Shown: positions 11,700 to 25,373 of the stretch, one piece after another | How positions within the stretch are numbered: position 1 is the first letter of the stretch | How the letters are laid out: each line of letters begins with the position of its first letter | Origin: Oxyruncus cristatus | Lineage: Eukaryota > Chordata > Aves > Passeriformes > Cotingidae | Reading direction: 5' to 3' | DNA: 64,000 nt | NCBI GenBank assembly: GCA_013399855.1 | Contig: VXAY01002923.1 | Coordinates: 124,001-188,000 of the forward strand | The notes under the pieces: generated by a model | Told to the model about the DNA's origin: nothing | The model's database searches: none | Seen by the model: the letters and a program-made list of their open reading frames with translations, nothing else | Position numbers and translations under genes: made by a program

Positions 11700-12680
11700 A
11701 AAAGTTCAGGAGAGGCTCCCAAAAACTGGAAAAGAGCAAATGTTGTAAAAACTTCGAAAAAGAGTATGGAAAAGGTGCCAAAGTCAGTCTTGTTTCAGAC
11801 TCTGGGTAAATCATTGTGCGAGGCCTCTTGGCACACACTTCTGGGCAATGAAGGAGAAGAAGGTGACTGGGAACAGCCTAAATGGATTTACCAAGTGGAA
11901 ATCATGCCTGAAAAACCAGATGTCTTCTGTTCTAAAACTGCCTTTTAGGGAGAGACATGAGAGACTGTCTTGGGAAAAGCAGAGGAGGTCACTAACTTCA
12001 AGTAGATTAAGGCTTCTTCTAGTATAAAAAAAAGTTCTGTTACCTGAGTTAGGATGTTAAAGTCTGGAAGAGTGGACTACTAAATGAATGATCAGAATCA
12101 TCCTCAGAGGGTCATGATCAATCAGTTGTATTTGGTTTGGAGGCTGGTGAGAAGTGAAGTTATAGAGGGCTTTGTCCTGGGACCTGTCCTGTTTAAGATC
12201 TTCCTCAAATAGCTTCAAAGAGGCAACAGAGTTCCCTCTTGTCAAGTATGTCAAGTATACAAAATCTGAGGGAACAGGCTCTGCGCAATGGCAGAGGTAC
12301 CATCCAAAGGGATCCAGCCAGCTTGGAGGAATGGGCTAGCAGGAACTTCTGGAAATTCATTAATGACAAATGTAAAAGTCCTTTGCCTGGGAAAGAAGAG
12401 GAAATGATACCAGTTCCTAAACAAGACTTCAAGGCTGTCATGATAGCAAAGTCACCATCAGTTAGCAGTGCCTGATACAAGGAAAGCCTTTTTCATCATA
12501 AGAACAGCTTAATAGTGGAGTAAAGAGAGTGAGCAGACAGCCCAGAGAGATTGCACAGTCTCCATAGCTAGAGTGTTTCAAGATTTGAGTAAAGTCCTGA
12601 GCAGCCTGGTCTGACTCCACAACTGACCCTGCTTCAAGCTGAGAGTTGGACTAGAGATCTCCTAATATTTTGTGATCTAT
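11700..12680 (+). mobile_element. Decayed CR1 LINE (reverse transcriptase to 3' end)
   Basis: An old sense-strand CR1 of about 1 kb. In successive, frame-shifted pieces it keeps recognisable ORF2 phrases: GEAPKNWKRANVV near 11710, NSLNGFTKWKSCL near 11875 (matching the CR1 block upstream of RT motif A), the GSVLGP-type block near 12170, and FINDKCKSPLPG near 12357. The 3' UTR follows from about 12500, ending GTTGGACTAGAGATCTCC and TTTTGTGATC. Several indels and stops make it inactive. The 60-100 residue ORFs on both strands here are fragments or shadows of it. Confidence 0.85.
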
Positions 12681-15600
12681 AAGTTTAGAAATGCCTTGAA
12701 TAGCTTGCATATGTCAGAAACACTGTTTATTCCATAACAGTATATACAAGTCACTGGTATTTTAGAAAGGTCTATAGGAGAATACAGTCACAGAAATGTT
12801 GTTCTTGTATTCACAACAATGTAAACAATGTATTTGCTTGGTAATGCAAGACTAATTCCCCATCGTTGCTACAAAAAAGATTTAGTACACATACAAGATA
12901 AATATTAAAGAGCTCATTGATAATTTTGTAGCTAGTTCTGACAGGCAAAGCTATGCCAAATGATATGTCAGGCATTTCCAGTTTGGTGGTAAGGTGTTCA
13001 GAAGCTGGTGGGACTTGTACAATGAAGTACCCTGAGAAAGGGTACCATAACAATTATTTTTTTTTAAATTATAAAAACACAAAGATAATAATAATTGGAA
13101 GGAGTAGAACAGAAGCAGGTAAAACAAAACAGTCCATTTCTGTTATCCCCAGGTATAGCTTTAATCTTTGCATTCCCCTCACTACCTTCTATCTCATTGT
13201 GATTTTCAAGCAGTAACAGTTAAATATTTTTATTTTAAATCTTTCATGAGCTAGAATCTTCAGCAAAATATCTAATTGGCAAATACAGAACTACTATCTA
13301 TGAAAGATTATTTTTATTTCAGGACACTCTAATGCATGTTTGTTTTCTTTCCCAAAGATCTTTTATATTCTAATTTTTTTTTTCTTAATAGTACATTCAG
13401 TTTTACCTCTGCAGCTTTCCATATAAATACAAACTAATTCTGATACCATTTCTTTAAGACTGCTATCTAGAGGGGCCCTATCTAAAAGAAGGCCTCTTCT
13501 TGAAGCAAGATTTCTGCCTGGGTGGTTCTAATGTTTTGAATTTTATCATAAAAATAGCAACTATAATGTGCATAAATCAAGGGTCTGAGAACTCCAGTGA
13601 GGATATCCTACATTGTTTTCTAAATCAGTAAGGAAACCCCATAATTTATTTTCTAGAAACCTCTTTGGGGTAATACACAGTGATTTCTAGAGAGGTGCTG
13701 AGTTCCAGCCCCTTGCAAATCATCAGCTTAAGTGACCTCAAGAGTGGTCTGCAGAACAATGACCTAAAATTTATATACCTTTCATTCATTCCTCAAAATA
13801 AGAGACAGTAATTCTTGAATGCAGTGGACTTGTTCTGTGGTAGAATTTTAAAATAAGCAAGTAAAAACTTCTGACACCCTTCTTAGTAGAAAACATTGCA
13901 GAGAGCACTTATGTGAGACATATGCAGTTTGCTCCTGTTTGTCCCAAGAGACAGTGTGCATTAGGTTTTAATGATCTTTGGGACAGTGAGGCAAATAGAT
14001 CAAGATAACTGCTAGTGAGGAAAATAAAAATGCAACAAATTTTTATCGTTTTTATAAAATCATACAACAAATGAAATAATAATTCTCATTATTCAGCCCA
14101 ACTATTGAATAACTATTTAAAAATCATATTAATTGTTGAATTTATGGCTTATTGACATCAATAGGAGAAATTGAATAGATTTCAGTGATAGTAAGATCAT
14201 GCTGTAATACACTACATTGAAACAACAGCCTGAAACAAGATTTAATTGGAAGTTTTAAGTCCAAACCTAATAAAATGTGCCAGCAAATTTTAGTGGTACA
14301 CAAATGCAGTCATTCCTTATACTCTGATCTACTAGGTAACACATACCTACAAAATTAATTTAAACACACAGGCGTGCCCTGCCTAAGCTGTCCGTGACAT
14401 CTGGATGACAGCTGGTTGATATGTGGATTTAAACATCAGCAGTCTGATGAAGAAATTACCTGCAATCTAGAAGGGAGGAGCCCAAACAGCTACATCCTAG
14501 CTGTTCTTGGCCTTTTATTTCCAAACACAAGAATTTCAGTTTAACAGAATGTTCTTTCACCATAACAGCTTAAAATCATGGGATAATAAGAAAAAGAAGT
14601 TTGCTCTACCTGAAGGGAAACAATGATAGCCTTTTCACCTGCCATTTCCAGTAACAGGCTTACATTTGGGGCATTTGGTCAAGAAATGAATGATCCATGT
14701 TTGATTTCCTCTTATGTTTGACTGGATTTAAATCTATTTCCTAGGTGTCTAGGTATAAAATGGCAAAGAGAAGAAATGGACTATGTACACATACCAGAAG
14801 ACAGGAGACCTGTTTTCTGCTTCTGGAATTGTTCATGAGTTTTACAAGCCAAGTGTTGCATAAAATACAAAGTGGGATTGGGAATTGGAAGACATGTTTC
14901 TCAAAGAACAGGGAAGCAACTGTGACATCCATGATCTGATTTAACACATTGATGTTGCTACATCCTTCATAAAAAGAGATGTGCTCAATTTTTAAATAAA
15001 AAACGATTACCATAGGTGCTGTTTACCTCTTACTTGGTAGTGTACTCAATAAAACATTCATAGCAAAACAGAATTTCCACAAAAAAGTTCAAGGTGAAGG
15101 ATATTTCAGCTTTGAATTTCTTACAGGAGTTTGAACCAAGAAGATATGAAGTTTGAAACCACACAGTGTGAGAATGAAATTAGCAAAATTTTCCAGTCTT
15201 TGTTTGAATGATACAGCTGCCAGACACTTATAAAAGGAATGGGACAGCAGACTGTTTCTTCCTTCCTTAGAGTCAGCTTTCCTTTTCTTCTTAAAGGTTG
15301 ATATACCCAGCCTCTGGATCCCAAGAGACCAGAGGTAGGTGCCTAAACTCCTGAGACAGATGTGATTCCTAATCTCTCTCTGGGTTTAGTGTATCTTACA
15401 ATAATGGCAATTCGTTTGTACACAAGATTTATGACTTCAGTGTAGAGCACTCTCTGTCCCCAGACATTATAGGGGACCTATTGGGACCCAGTAGCAGAGC
15501 ACACAGCAGAAACTGAAAGTACTTAATTAATTTAATTCACTAATTGCATGAAGTAGCAGAGGCTGAGAGAATTATCAATATCTGGCATTGAGCTCTAATG

Positions 15601-18600
15601 GCTATTCCTGTTTATTCACTACCTCATGGGGGTTTATAGATCATATTTCCCATCATCCACTCCTTCTTGTGAGGTGAACAAGCAACACTCGGTATTCCCA
15701 CTCAGTGTTTGTGCTCTTTTTATATGTCCAGTATCATGCTATGCATTTTTATTATCTGTGCTGTAATGGAAAGCAAATAAAAACAATGTTATAAATTCAA
15801 TAAAACAATAGGAGAAGATACAATATAGGGCCCTGGAGAAAATGTGCCTGAATAGCAGGCAGAAGCTAAAATGTGAAATGCATATTGATCTTTTTGCTAT
15901 GACTGAAGACTGCAGAGTGCACAAACAGTGGAGGGAAGAATGAATGTGTCGGTCTCCCTTATCTGGCATGACTGAATTTCTGTAGTCACCCCTCAAGAGC
16001 AGACAAACAAAGGTAATACTTGATCATCATGATTATGAGTGGTGAATCACCATTATGATCTTGAGTGTTGAATCTTTTCCTAAAGTTCTCTAAAATAGAC
16101 TAACATGGGACTGGCTAAAATGACCTGAGGATGCCATTTTCAGATGTTTTTTGTCTGTAATGGGAAACCCACAGGAAAAAAGTAACTAGCTCTCAAAAAA
16201 TTATAAACCCAATCCTATTGACACCATAAGAACTAGAATTTCACTAGTGACTTTTTAAAAATATCTCTTTAATTTATAGTTTATAGGCCACCTTTATGTT
16301 GCAGTCCTCCCTGAAAAATACCAGCAATTACCTTGAGGCATTTCAAATAAACTCTTAGCCAGACTGTGCCTCCTGTGTTCAACAATTGCAGCCTTTCCTT
16401 GCAATTGTTTGGTGACACATAATGTTTAACTGTGACCTACATCTTGAAGAAAAATACTTCTCCCCAAGTCATTATTTGAAAAATGTCAAAACTTCTTGAC
16501 TACTTATATTCATTAAAGTTTGTAGTTCCTATAGCATTTCTTCCTATTGCACATACAAGCAGAAAAACCATTCAAGATACTCACACTTTTCCTCCTGTTC
16601 TTCTAATACTGTAAAAAAATCAGAACATACTTAGAATCCAACGAATTTCTACAGGAAAATTCTCTTTGAGCCTGAGTACCCTGTAGAAGTGAAAAGCAAC
16701 GAGTTGATTGAGTGAAGTTCCCTCAGTGAAGTTCCCTTTTGAAAGTGATGGCAGACTGATGATTACAGACAATGCCTAAACCAAAAAATAAAACTGCTGC
16801 ATTATGAAATTTTCAGTCTCATACACTTGCTTAATTTCTAGAATAAGAAACCTTTCAAAGCTCTCTCTCTTTTTTTTTTTTTTTTTTTAATGAGGAATCT
16901 ATTCTTTACTTGAGCTGCAGCTTATTCCCCAAAACAGTGTTCATTTGATTCAAGTTAGAGAACTAAAGATATCTATGGGAACATTTTTTTCCCTTCACTT
17001 TAATCACAGAAACGTATTTTGACACATAGTTTAGAAGAGCTTTTTTAAATGGGGTTTTATTTGCTCTCAAAAGAAGTTATACAAGATAATAGATTGATAA
17101 AAGGCACTAATTTCATAGCTGTTGATTAAAATAATCTATAGTACAAAACTGCATATTTTATTTCTGCCAAATACTTCAGCAAGAAAAGTAATGCAGATGA
17201 CAATCAATTTCTACTCATTCTAGCCAATATATCAGATATGGTAAACTTAGAAGAAAAGACATTAAATAAAACTGTAAAGTTATTGTAGATATGGTATGTT
17301 AATGTTGAATTTTCATTAAAATCAGAGAAATTATTGGGGCAGCAAAAAGGATTAAGCAATTAGTCATTATGAAGCTAGAAATAAAAGAGCATATTTTCTA
17401 TAAATCTTAAATTGTCAGTTTACTATTTTTCACAGTCCATGGAAAAAGCCTCCATGATGATTTCTTTACACATTTATTTTTTTAACTGAATTTTTATACC
17501 TTAAAATGAAATACATGCATCTAGGATTCTGAGTACAATCGCATTAAAAACTAATTAATACATTTTAGCTAGCCTCAGTCACATCAAGGACCATAAGAAC
17601 AAAGAAATATGACAAAAATAATTATTCTTCTGACAATGTCTGTATTATTGTTGTCAAGTTTTAACTAACTGCCGTGAGCATTTCCGTGAGCTTAGAAAAA
17701 TATGACTCATTTTATGATATACACTGAAAAAACCAAACAGATCCCAGATGTTACAAATGAAGACAGGAAACTGTACTTTGGTTTCAGGATGCTTTTATAC
17801 CATAAGAGTGGCCTATAAAAATAATAATAACAAAAATAACAAAAGCTTCTTTTGCTTGCAAAAGAAAAAAAAATAGGTGCTTGCATTTTTTCAATATTCT
17901 AAGTAACAGAACTTAGTGGAGCTATTGTGTGAATTGCAATGACAAAATAAAGCTGCCAAATTGATGTATAAGTTTAAAAAAAAAAAATCTATCTAAAGGT
18001 TCAACTCAAACTCAAGGAGAAATTAATGTGTATCATTGCCGAATTGGCAATAGGGACTGAAAAGGGATTCCTGAGAAAAGAAGTTAAAAATATGCTACAT
18101 ACCATAAATGCATCCTTTACCACAATTTCTCTCTTTTTTTTTTTTTTAATTTAAATTAATTGCCATCCTGGGATGTGTCTTTAAATCCTTGCACTGCTTT
18201 TCCTGTTTTGCCAGGTCTTATGTGCTTACGTGTTTCTATAATTTGCATGCTGTGCATTTTGTACACCTTCTTTCATTACCCCTGAAGCAACATGTCTCTG
18301 TAAATCAAGGGATAAAAGTGTGATTGGAAATTAACATATTGCTGCTTTTTGAAATGGTAGGTTTCTTTCTGGGAAGATTAATTTTAAACTAGTAGAAAAC
18401 ATCAAGAAAACCCAGGGGGTGCCTAGTAAATCTACCTGGAGAAATTTCAGTAATCTGAGACACAGTATTCTCCACCTCAGAATTTCATCTAAAATAGCTG
18501 AGTTCAAGTGATTCATTGTATTCTCCTACGGGAAATTATGTATGAACCCCAGTGAGGTAGAGATTAAAGCTGCCCATTTCCGTCAAAGGATTGACATGCC

Positions 18601-20980
18601 TGATAGCATGACTTTAAATATCTTTAAATAAAAAAAAAATCCAAACCAATTTTGTACCAAAGGAAAGAAAATAAAAATACCTCTTCTGGCTTACATGTAA
18701 ATTGGCATGTTTGAATTAATAGAGAAAAGAGTACTGTGACCTGAAGGACTTATCACCAATTTTAAGAGCAATATAAAGCCCTGTGGATGCAAGCTCTGAC
18801 AGAACTTTGACTACAAGGGATTTCTGTCACTAATCACTCACAATGTGTTAAAAGGAGTAGGAGGAAGAAATTTTGTTTTCATCTAGTCGTTTTGTCAGGG
18901 TTGGCTCTGCTTAAGAGCAAAGTGTAAGTGTGTGAGCTAAATTGTTTCCTCCAAAACAAATATTCAAGGTAGCGTAATAGGCACAAACTTTAAATCTGTT
19001 CACTTATAAGTAAACAATTGATTTTAAACAAATTAATTTTAAATCTAGTGTGATTTTATTATTTTGCCAGAGTTAGTCCATATTTGCAATAGTACCAACA
19101 AGAAGATGAACTGCCTTCTGCTTAGTTTTTCAATTTCTAATGATATTTTGAAATTGAACACAAGAGTGGATTTAAAAATGATTACGTGGAGAAAGAAAAG
19201 GCGTAAAAAACAAATGCAAGAGAACTCCACACTCTTGTACGCTTCTGAAAATGTATGTCCTTGAGAAAATCTTCTGAATTAACAGGAGCAGCAGGTAGCT
19301 GACATCTCTAAACTAGGAGAAGGAATTATAGCAGTGTCCAGTGATCTACTGTCAATGTTGAACAATTCATGTGCCTAATTTTAATACAGATAATTACTTT
19401 TTGAACAATTTACATAGTAATTTTTGAAGACAGTTCTGAGGAAAAATATATGCTTACGTTGCATGTGCCTACATCTGACATCTCAAAGTGCAACTAATTC
19501 CATCATAATGCTGACAAACAAAATAGGTTAGCTCAATAACACCCTATAAAAGTACCTTTTTCTCCCCACTGACATTAGTGGGGAGATTAAGTGATTAGGC
19601 CAGGTATAGGTGTCTATAACGCAGACTTTTGCTGGTATATGAGAAAAAATCCACTTACATAAAACAGGTCAAACAAAATTGTGGTACAAGCATTTCAGAC
19701 AGAAGTACAGCATATAATTTTTCAGAAGGCTGGGATAGATGAACATAATGCACTTTTTCGATTTAAAACTTAGGAACTTTTGATTAATTTTATGTCAAGA
19801 AGAAAGACTTCATCCTCATTTACCCATTAAGTCCTGCAAATCATGGATCAGACATAAAATATGCTATAGATACAAGGTCATAATTCTTCTGCCTTCCTAA
19901 TTCAAAATACTTTGTACTTTTTAACACATGGATTTTGCAAAGCTTATGAAACCCATCCTTGAGCTGAGGTTTTGCTACACTTCCCTATTGGTTTGAACAA
20001 AGGACCACTCCCATTTTTAAACTTCCTTTCTGATGACAGTGAGTTGACAGATTTGTAAATTTGACTGCTTACTCCACAGGCCATCTGCAGAATGCTCCAC
20101 AGGCAATAAAAGGAAGACCTAGAAGTTGAGCTTTACTACCTCCTGCTTCACCTCTCTCCAGTTAGTATCAGTCAATTGAGCACATGTCTCCATATTAGTG
20201 AGCATAGTGGTGATTGTTCCATTGCAGAATACTTGGTCATGTTAGGTATCTATATATCTTAAACCAGTGAGTTCAGGATCGGGGTGCAAGGAGGACTCTG
20301 TGCCCAGTTGAATATCTGGGAGTGTTGTTTTAGGTCCTCCTCTTGTGCCAATTCTGCTTCCAGTTCCAAGGTGAGATATGAATGGCTGGTTTAAGGAAAG
20401 GTTGCACCACAAAACACATTGGGGTCCATTTTCTGGTGGACTTCAAACACAGTGAGAAGACAATGTGTTTTTTTTTTGTTATTGTTGTTTGTTTGGGGTT
20501 TTTTTGGTATAGTTATTTTAAGTGTGAAATTTTTCAGAGGTCTTGGAAACTATTTTGATAGGAAATGGGGGGATTCATGTAGCATCTGAAAAAAACTTTC
20601 ACCTTCATTGTGAGACACAGGGATCAAGTTTTTACACTTCCCCTTTGGAATGGGGTCACAAAAGAGTTGTATAAACTTTGGAGGCTCACAATCATTCTTC
20701 CAGACCAAAGAAACAGAAGGAACCCTGCAGCCTATTTTTTGGAAAAAAACTAAGTTCCATTCCTTCATCTACATAGAAAGTAAAATTGTATTCTGCTTTA
20801 TGAACCTGTGAACTCTTTAATACATTAATATCTTTGACTAGCTATGTTTGCCTTGATAATTCTTGAAATTTTTGTTGAACACTTTCTTATTAAAGTATTT
20901 GAAGTTACAAATATGAATGTAAAAATGCACACATTTTACACATTTTATGAAAAGAAAATTAAGCATTTTCAAGCTTTTGT
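12681..20980. other. Long unique AT-rich stretch, no recognised gene
   Basis: About 8.3 kb in which I recognise no transposon or exon. Small structures are poly-T runs near 16870 and 18132, a 10-bp inverted repeat at 16381-16409, and a 14-bp tandem duplication (AGTGAAGTTCCCTC/T) at 16711-16738. ORFs of 60-90 codons occur on both strands without convincing splice context. They look like chance, including the 72-codon minus-strand ORF at 20550-20768. Confidence 0.45.
16381..16409. repeat. Perfect 10-bp inverted repeat
   Basis: AACAATTGCA at 16381-16390 and its exact complement TGCAATTGTT at 16400-16409 enclose a 9-base loop. Hairpins this short are common in AT-rich DNA. Confidence 0.8.
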
Positions 20981-21340
20981 TGCCTAAAGAGACCACGGAG
21001 AAAAAAGACTCCAGGTCAATTTAGTGTATAAGATAAGACAAAGAGAGCTGGTCCTTTAATTAGGCCTCAGGCCGGGGGAATTCACATAACGTGTGCACAC
21101 CCAGACAGTGGTTCTATGATTTTGTAATGAGGTCCATCCAATCCCAGAACTGTCCACCCCCAGTTCTGCCCAGTTCAGCCTCCTGACACGCCCCTTCAGG
21201 AATTAGGTCTGGGAGCGTTTGGGATCCCTTCTTCCTCATCTTCATCTTCTTCACAGCACATATAGTCTTTAGAGCTTCTGCAAAGTTCTGGGCTTGAAGG
21301 TCGCTGTGTCTGTGTGATATCTTCTGGTCCAGGCCTAGGG
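20981..21340 (-). mobile_element. LTR-like unit with AATTAAA poly(A) signal, minus strand
   Basis: Read on the minus strand, this looks like an avian solo LTR. The U3 contains TGGATGGACCTCATTACAAA. A GGCCTGAGGCCTAATTAAAGG block carries the variant signal AATTAAA at 21055-21061. The R/U5 part then includes CTCTTTGTCTTATCTTATAC and ends near GGTCTCTTTAGGCA. No internal retroviral sequence adjoins it. The right-hand (5') end is unclear and may extend to about 21350. GCTTTT occurs at 20973-20978 and again at 21342-21347, but these do not sit beside a clean TG/CA terminus, so I do not call a target duplication. Confidence 0.6.
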
Positions 21341-21350
21341 TGCTTTTCTA

Positions 21351-24315
21351 CAATCCTACCTTGAAAGGAAGACTAAACATGCTAACAGAATTTAGAGGGA
21401 TTGATATGAAATGGGATAATAGGGTTGGGTATGTGTAAACGTTATGCTACAGGGTAAGGTATATAGTACAGCTACACTCAAATCTACATTTACGACACAA
21501 CTACTTCTAAAATCTACAAAAGTTAAAAAAATCCAATAAGCTCTGAGGCATCACTTGGGAATTATTTTGAACAATTTTACTGCACTTACCCTAAAGTCAG
21601 GGAATGACAGAAACAGATATACCTTACAAAAATTCACTTTCTGAGAATGTTTTAAAATATTTTCAAAACAAAGGTTTAGGGCTTATCATCTTTCACTTTT
21701 CCTTTAGAACTCCAGGGAAAGTGGAATTTATATACATTTATGTCCAGCAACAATAAACTCTTTTCTTTCAAAATATCTGAAAGAGTATTTTAAGACATTT
21801 CCTATTCAGAAGGTGATCTGTAAACTATCCATGGTTTTGTGCTGAAGTAGTACTTGCTGTTTCGATGCTTCCAGTAGTTAAATTGTAATGCTGTGAATAC
21901 GTATACACATATATATGTGGGGGAAAAGGGGAGAATGCAAACCAATGCCTTGGTGCAGTAGAATTTTAGTAGAATTAAAATGCTCAGGCATGCTTGTCTA
22001 AACTTGGCTTAATACTGTAGAGAATTGCTCATGAGAATTATATATGAGAAGTCTGATGAATTATAATTCTTAAATTTATTATTTATATGAATAAAAAAAC
22101 AGGCTCATACATAAAGCTAATATCTAATCTACGAATAATTTCATTGTGCTTTTTACCCAATGGAGTCTATGTATAGCAAACCAGAAAAGCAGCCCTTACA
22201 ACCTCCCTCTTTTAAAAAAGTAGATGACAAAACAGCTATTTCTTCCCCTCAACCTTGACTGACAAGACAGATGAAATGAAGACAGAGTCAGAGCACAGAA
22301 GTAGTGAATGTGAAATGTTTAGAGGAATAGAAAACTGTCAGAAATTCAATTAAATGCATCATGGGAAAAACCACCATCAATCATCCTTTTTCAGTGGTAA
22401 CAAAAGATTATTACAAAAATAAGTGCCAGTTCACTAAGAATAGACAGAAAGGTATTAATAAAAATAAAAAAATAATAAAAAAAAAAGGAGTAAAAAAACA
22501 TTACCCTGAGTTCAGAGGCAATCTGGACAATCTGTGGCAATCAATAGAAAATGTTGCAACAACAACAATGCACAAGGTAAAAAAAGTACATCTTAATTGC
22601 AGATGATCTTTACATCTGGTTAAATAAAGCTGGTATTATAGAGATAAGTATACTCTGTGTTACACGTGTTTTTATCAAAGTTTATAATGGAGCAAATCAG
22701 AAATACCTTCCCTAAGATGTGGTGTCATTTTTAAGTTTCTTTTTATTAATATAGTGTCTTTTTAGACACTACGTTTGCTGACATTTTAAGATTCAGAATA
22801 TGTTCTGAGCAGCAGAAATCCAAACCTAATTTTTGTCACAAATATCATAAACAATAAATGAATCACATTATTTGGAAAGACGGATTTATTCAAAGTTTAA
22901 GACTGGTAATATTGAGAGTATTAATTTGGTGAGATTAGCATTGTAAGGTTTTTATTATATTTTATTTATAATAATATTACAATAACATGATTATAGAAGG
23001 TCAGTATGGTAATTTGCTACACTAATTTGTGAGGTCACTCCTGAGAACTGACGTAAAAGGCTGCCTCATGTCCTTAAAGTGTTTTCATAAAAAATTTTTA
23101 CACTACGGGAAGTGACATTAACCTGCTGTTATGAGAGCAGTGTCACAAGGCTTTATGAAGCCAGCTGTCACAGTGACAAATGCCATACTGATTTATCTTT
23201 GATAGGTTTCTGGAGTCTGCTAAAATCAGCTCCTCTGAGTTTTAAGATCACATTGTTTTCCAGATGGACAGGGGTACCACTGATTTATGGAGAGAAGGAC
23301 TCATACACTGGGTGGGAGCTGCTACTGTTGCAGAACTTTTTTGGGTACCCAGCCTGATCTTAGCCTTGTTGGACTTCTGCAGCTGTAGCACAGCAGTTGG
23401 GCATTGTGCAGACTTGCTACTGCTATGCTGCTGATGATCCTAAAAGAGGAAACACAGAGCTATGTGGACATGTTGGGCCTTGCATCACCACCTTTTCTGT
23501 ACCTATTTTCAGGATGGGATGAGATGACTGAGTGCCTTCTGTTTTTTCCTTATAGGGTTGTGAAAGTTGTCTCTTCCACCCAAGGAAGGACTGGGAATTG
23601 CCAAACTGTAAATTAATTTCTTCTATTACTGAAGTTTTATAGCTATGTATCATACATCCATAGAACAGAGTTACTCTTCTTTTAATACATTACCTAGAAG
23701 AATTTCTTTGAACACTTCTTGGAGAATTGCTTTTTAACTACTCAGAAATCAAGTTATTAATTTGCAGCAAAACAAGAAACTATGAAAAAGAAAAGGAAAA
23801 GCAGTTTCAAATCATCACCATGAAATCTTACCAAAAACTACCAGAATATGTTAACTGCTAAACACTATGGCATCAATACTCTGGTTTAGATTGTTTTAGA
23901 TAGGTGAAAACACACAACACTGTTTTACCACTGCTGGTGTTTAAAAATTTTAATGTGACATATTGTCAATATATACCTGGTCCCAGCCCTGCTTAGAACA
24001 GTTATTGGTCACCATTTTTAAGAGGTACTTACTCCACTGTGTTTTCTTGAGGTTATGTTTTGTGTCATTTAGAAACTACAGTTACTTCAGTGTTAATTGC
24101 CAAGTGATAAAGTATGGGTAGTTTATCATCTCAGCTTCTCTCAGTTTGCTGAAACAACATACAACAGACAACAAAAATTTACAATTCAGGGATGACTGCA
24201 TAGTGAGCTTGATGAAAAAAAAGATCCTTTTCTGGTCTGCATCTAGCGTGCCAAGTCCAACTGTAATACACAATTTCTGTAGAGTGACATTGAGAAAAAG
24301 TTTGGAGGAGGATGA
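21351..24315. other. Unique AT-rich sequence
   Basis: No repeat family or gene recognised. Short ORFs around 23110-23650 on both strands have ordinary composition and no paired splice signals that I trust. An A-rich patch lies at 22455-22500. Confidence 0.45.
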
Positions 24316-24650
24316 ACTGTCTACAACTACCTGAGAGGAGGTTGTAGCCAGGTGGGGGTTGGTCTCTTCTCCCAGGCAACCAGCAGTAGGACAAGAGGGC
24401 ATGGCCTTAAGCTGTACCAGGGGAGGGTTAGGTTAGATATTAGAAAGAAATTCTTTACAGAGAGAGTAATCAGGCATTGGAATGGGCTGCCCAGGGAAGT
24501 GGTGGATTCTCCATCCCTGGAGGTTTTTAAGATGAGGCTGGACATGGCACTTAGTTCCATAGTCTAGTAACCACAGTGGGGTTGGATCAAGGGTTGGACT
24601 TGATGATCTCAGAGGTCCTTTCCAACCCAGTTGATTCTGTGATTCTGTGA
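24316..24650 (+). mobile_element. CR1 LINE, 5'-truncated 3' end
   Basis: A sense-strand CR1 3' end of ~335 bases. It runs from CTACAACTACCTGAGAGGAG through GGCATTGGAATGGGCTGCCC and GGACTTGATGATCTCAGAGG, finishing with the octamers GATTCTGTGATTCTGTGA. This is a different subfamily from the copies at 3594 and 56600, with GTCACCT-type variation and ATTCTGTG rather than ATTCTATG. ORFs on both strands are remnants. Confidence 0.93.
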
Positions 24651-25149
24651 AGGCTGTCCCTTCCATGTGCCGCTTAGCTGCCTGCATTCCAACCTATGGC
24701 CATCGCAGATGGGTTTTAAATTACATACCAAACACTTAATTACTGCGGTAGTTAAAGCTGGATAGGGAACTTCAGGAGACAGATTAGGTTCTTATAGCCA
24801 TAAGACTTGATGATGATTGTGGCAGCTGTGGTACCAGCTGAGAGTTTAGCTCCTGCCATGACCCTTATGGTAAACTCAGTCCTATCAAGCATCAGAAGAA
24901 ATTTCACAGAGGAGGCAAAACACAAGTTATGCTTTCTTCCATAATCCCAGACACCAGGCATCCCTAAATGTCTTGTATATGTTTAATTTAAAAATGGGAA
25001 ATAGACATAGTGGAGTGAGTAATGAGGAATAAGAATGGTCCAGGGCTACCAGCTCTGAAGGTTTATAGACATTTGAAAACATTTCCTTTTTTCTTACAGC
25101 TTCTTTTCCTTTAAAAAACCTTAGTACCTGTGACTATCCAAGCACTTAC

Positions 25150-25312
25150 CATTTGTGTTACTAACTCTCCACCAAGAAATAATTTGATTTTGTTTTCCAA
25201 AGCTTCCGATTTTGAGCAAATTTGATTTCTAACCAAAATATTTCGCTTAAGCACCATTGTTTTTTTGATAAAAAATGTAACGCCTTTCAACTGTTGCTGT
25301 CTTTCTTTATTA
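25150..25312 (-). CDS. Candidate internal coding exon (tentative)
   Basis: On the minus strand an open frame ends at a near-consensus donor, CAAATG|GTAAGTGC (intron G at 25149), in phase 0. The upstream acceptor, ATTGATTGTACAG at 25313, is mediocre because its pyrimidine tract is weak. The frame covers about 54 codons, including KERQQQLKGVTFFIKK, NILVRNQICSKSEALENK and FLGGELVTQM. The donor is phase 0 and the candidate exon at 11407 begins in phase 0, so the two could join without a frame break across a 13.7-kb intron. Three CpG-containing codons are kept in AT-rich surroundings. A methionine at residue ~23 could alternatively be a start. I recognise no domain. Confidence 0.33.
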
Positions 25313-25358
25313 CTGTACAATCAATATGTCATCAATGGCACTCAAATCCTAAAAGTAG

Positions 25359-25373
25359 ATATATATATATATA
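25359..25373. repeat. (AT)n dinucleotide repeat
   Basis: Seven and a half AT units: a minor simple repeat, just upstream (on the minus strand) of the candidate exon ending at 25312. Confidence 0.9.

Noticed and set aside
14439..14600. Minus-strand ~35-codon frame ending at GCAG|GTAATT
   Set aside because: The donor is weak, there is no good acceptor, and the composition is not distinctive.
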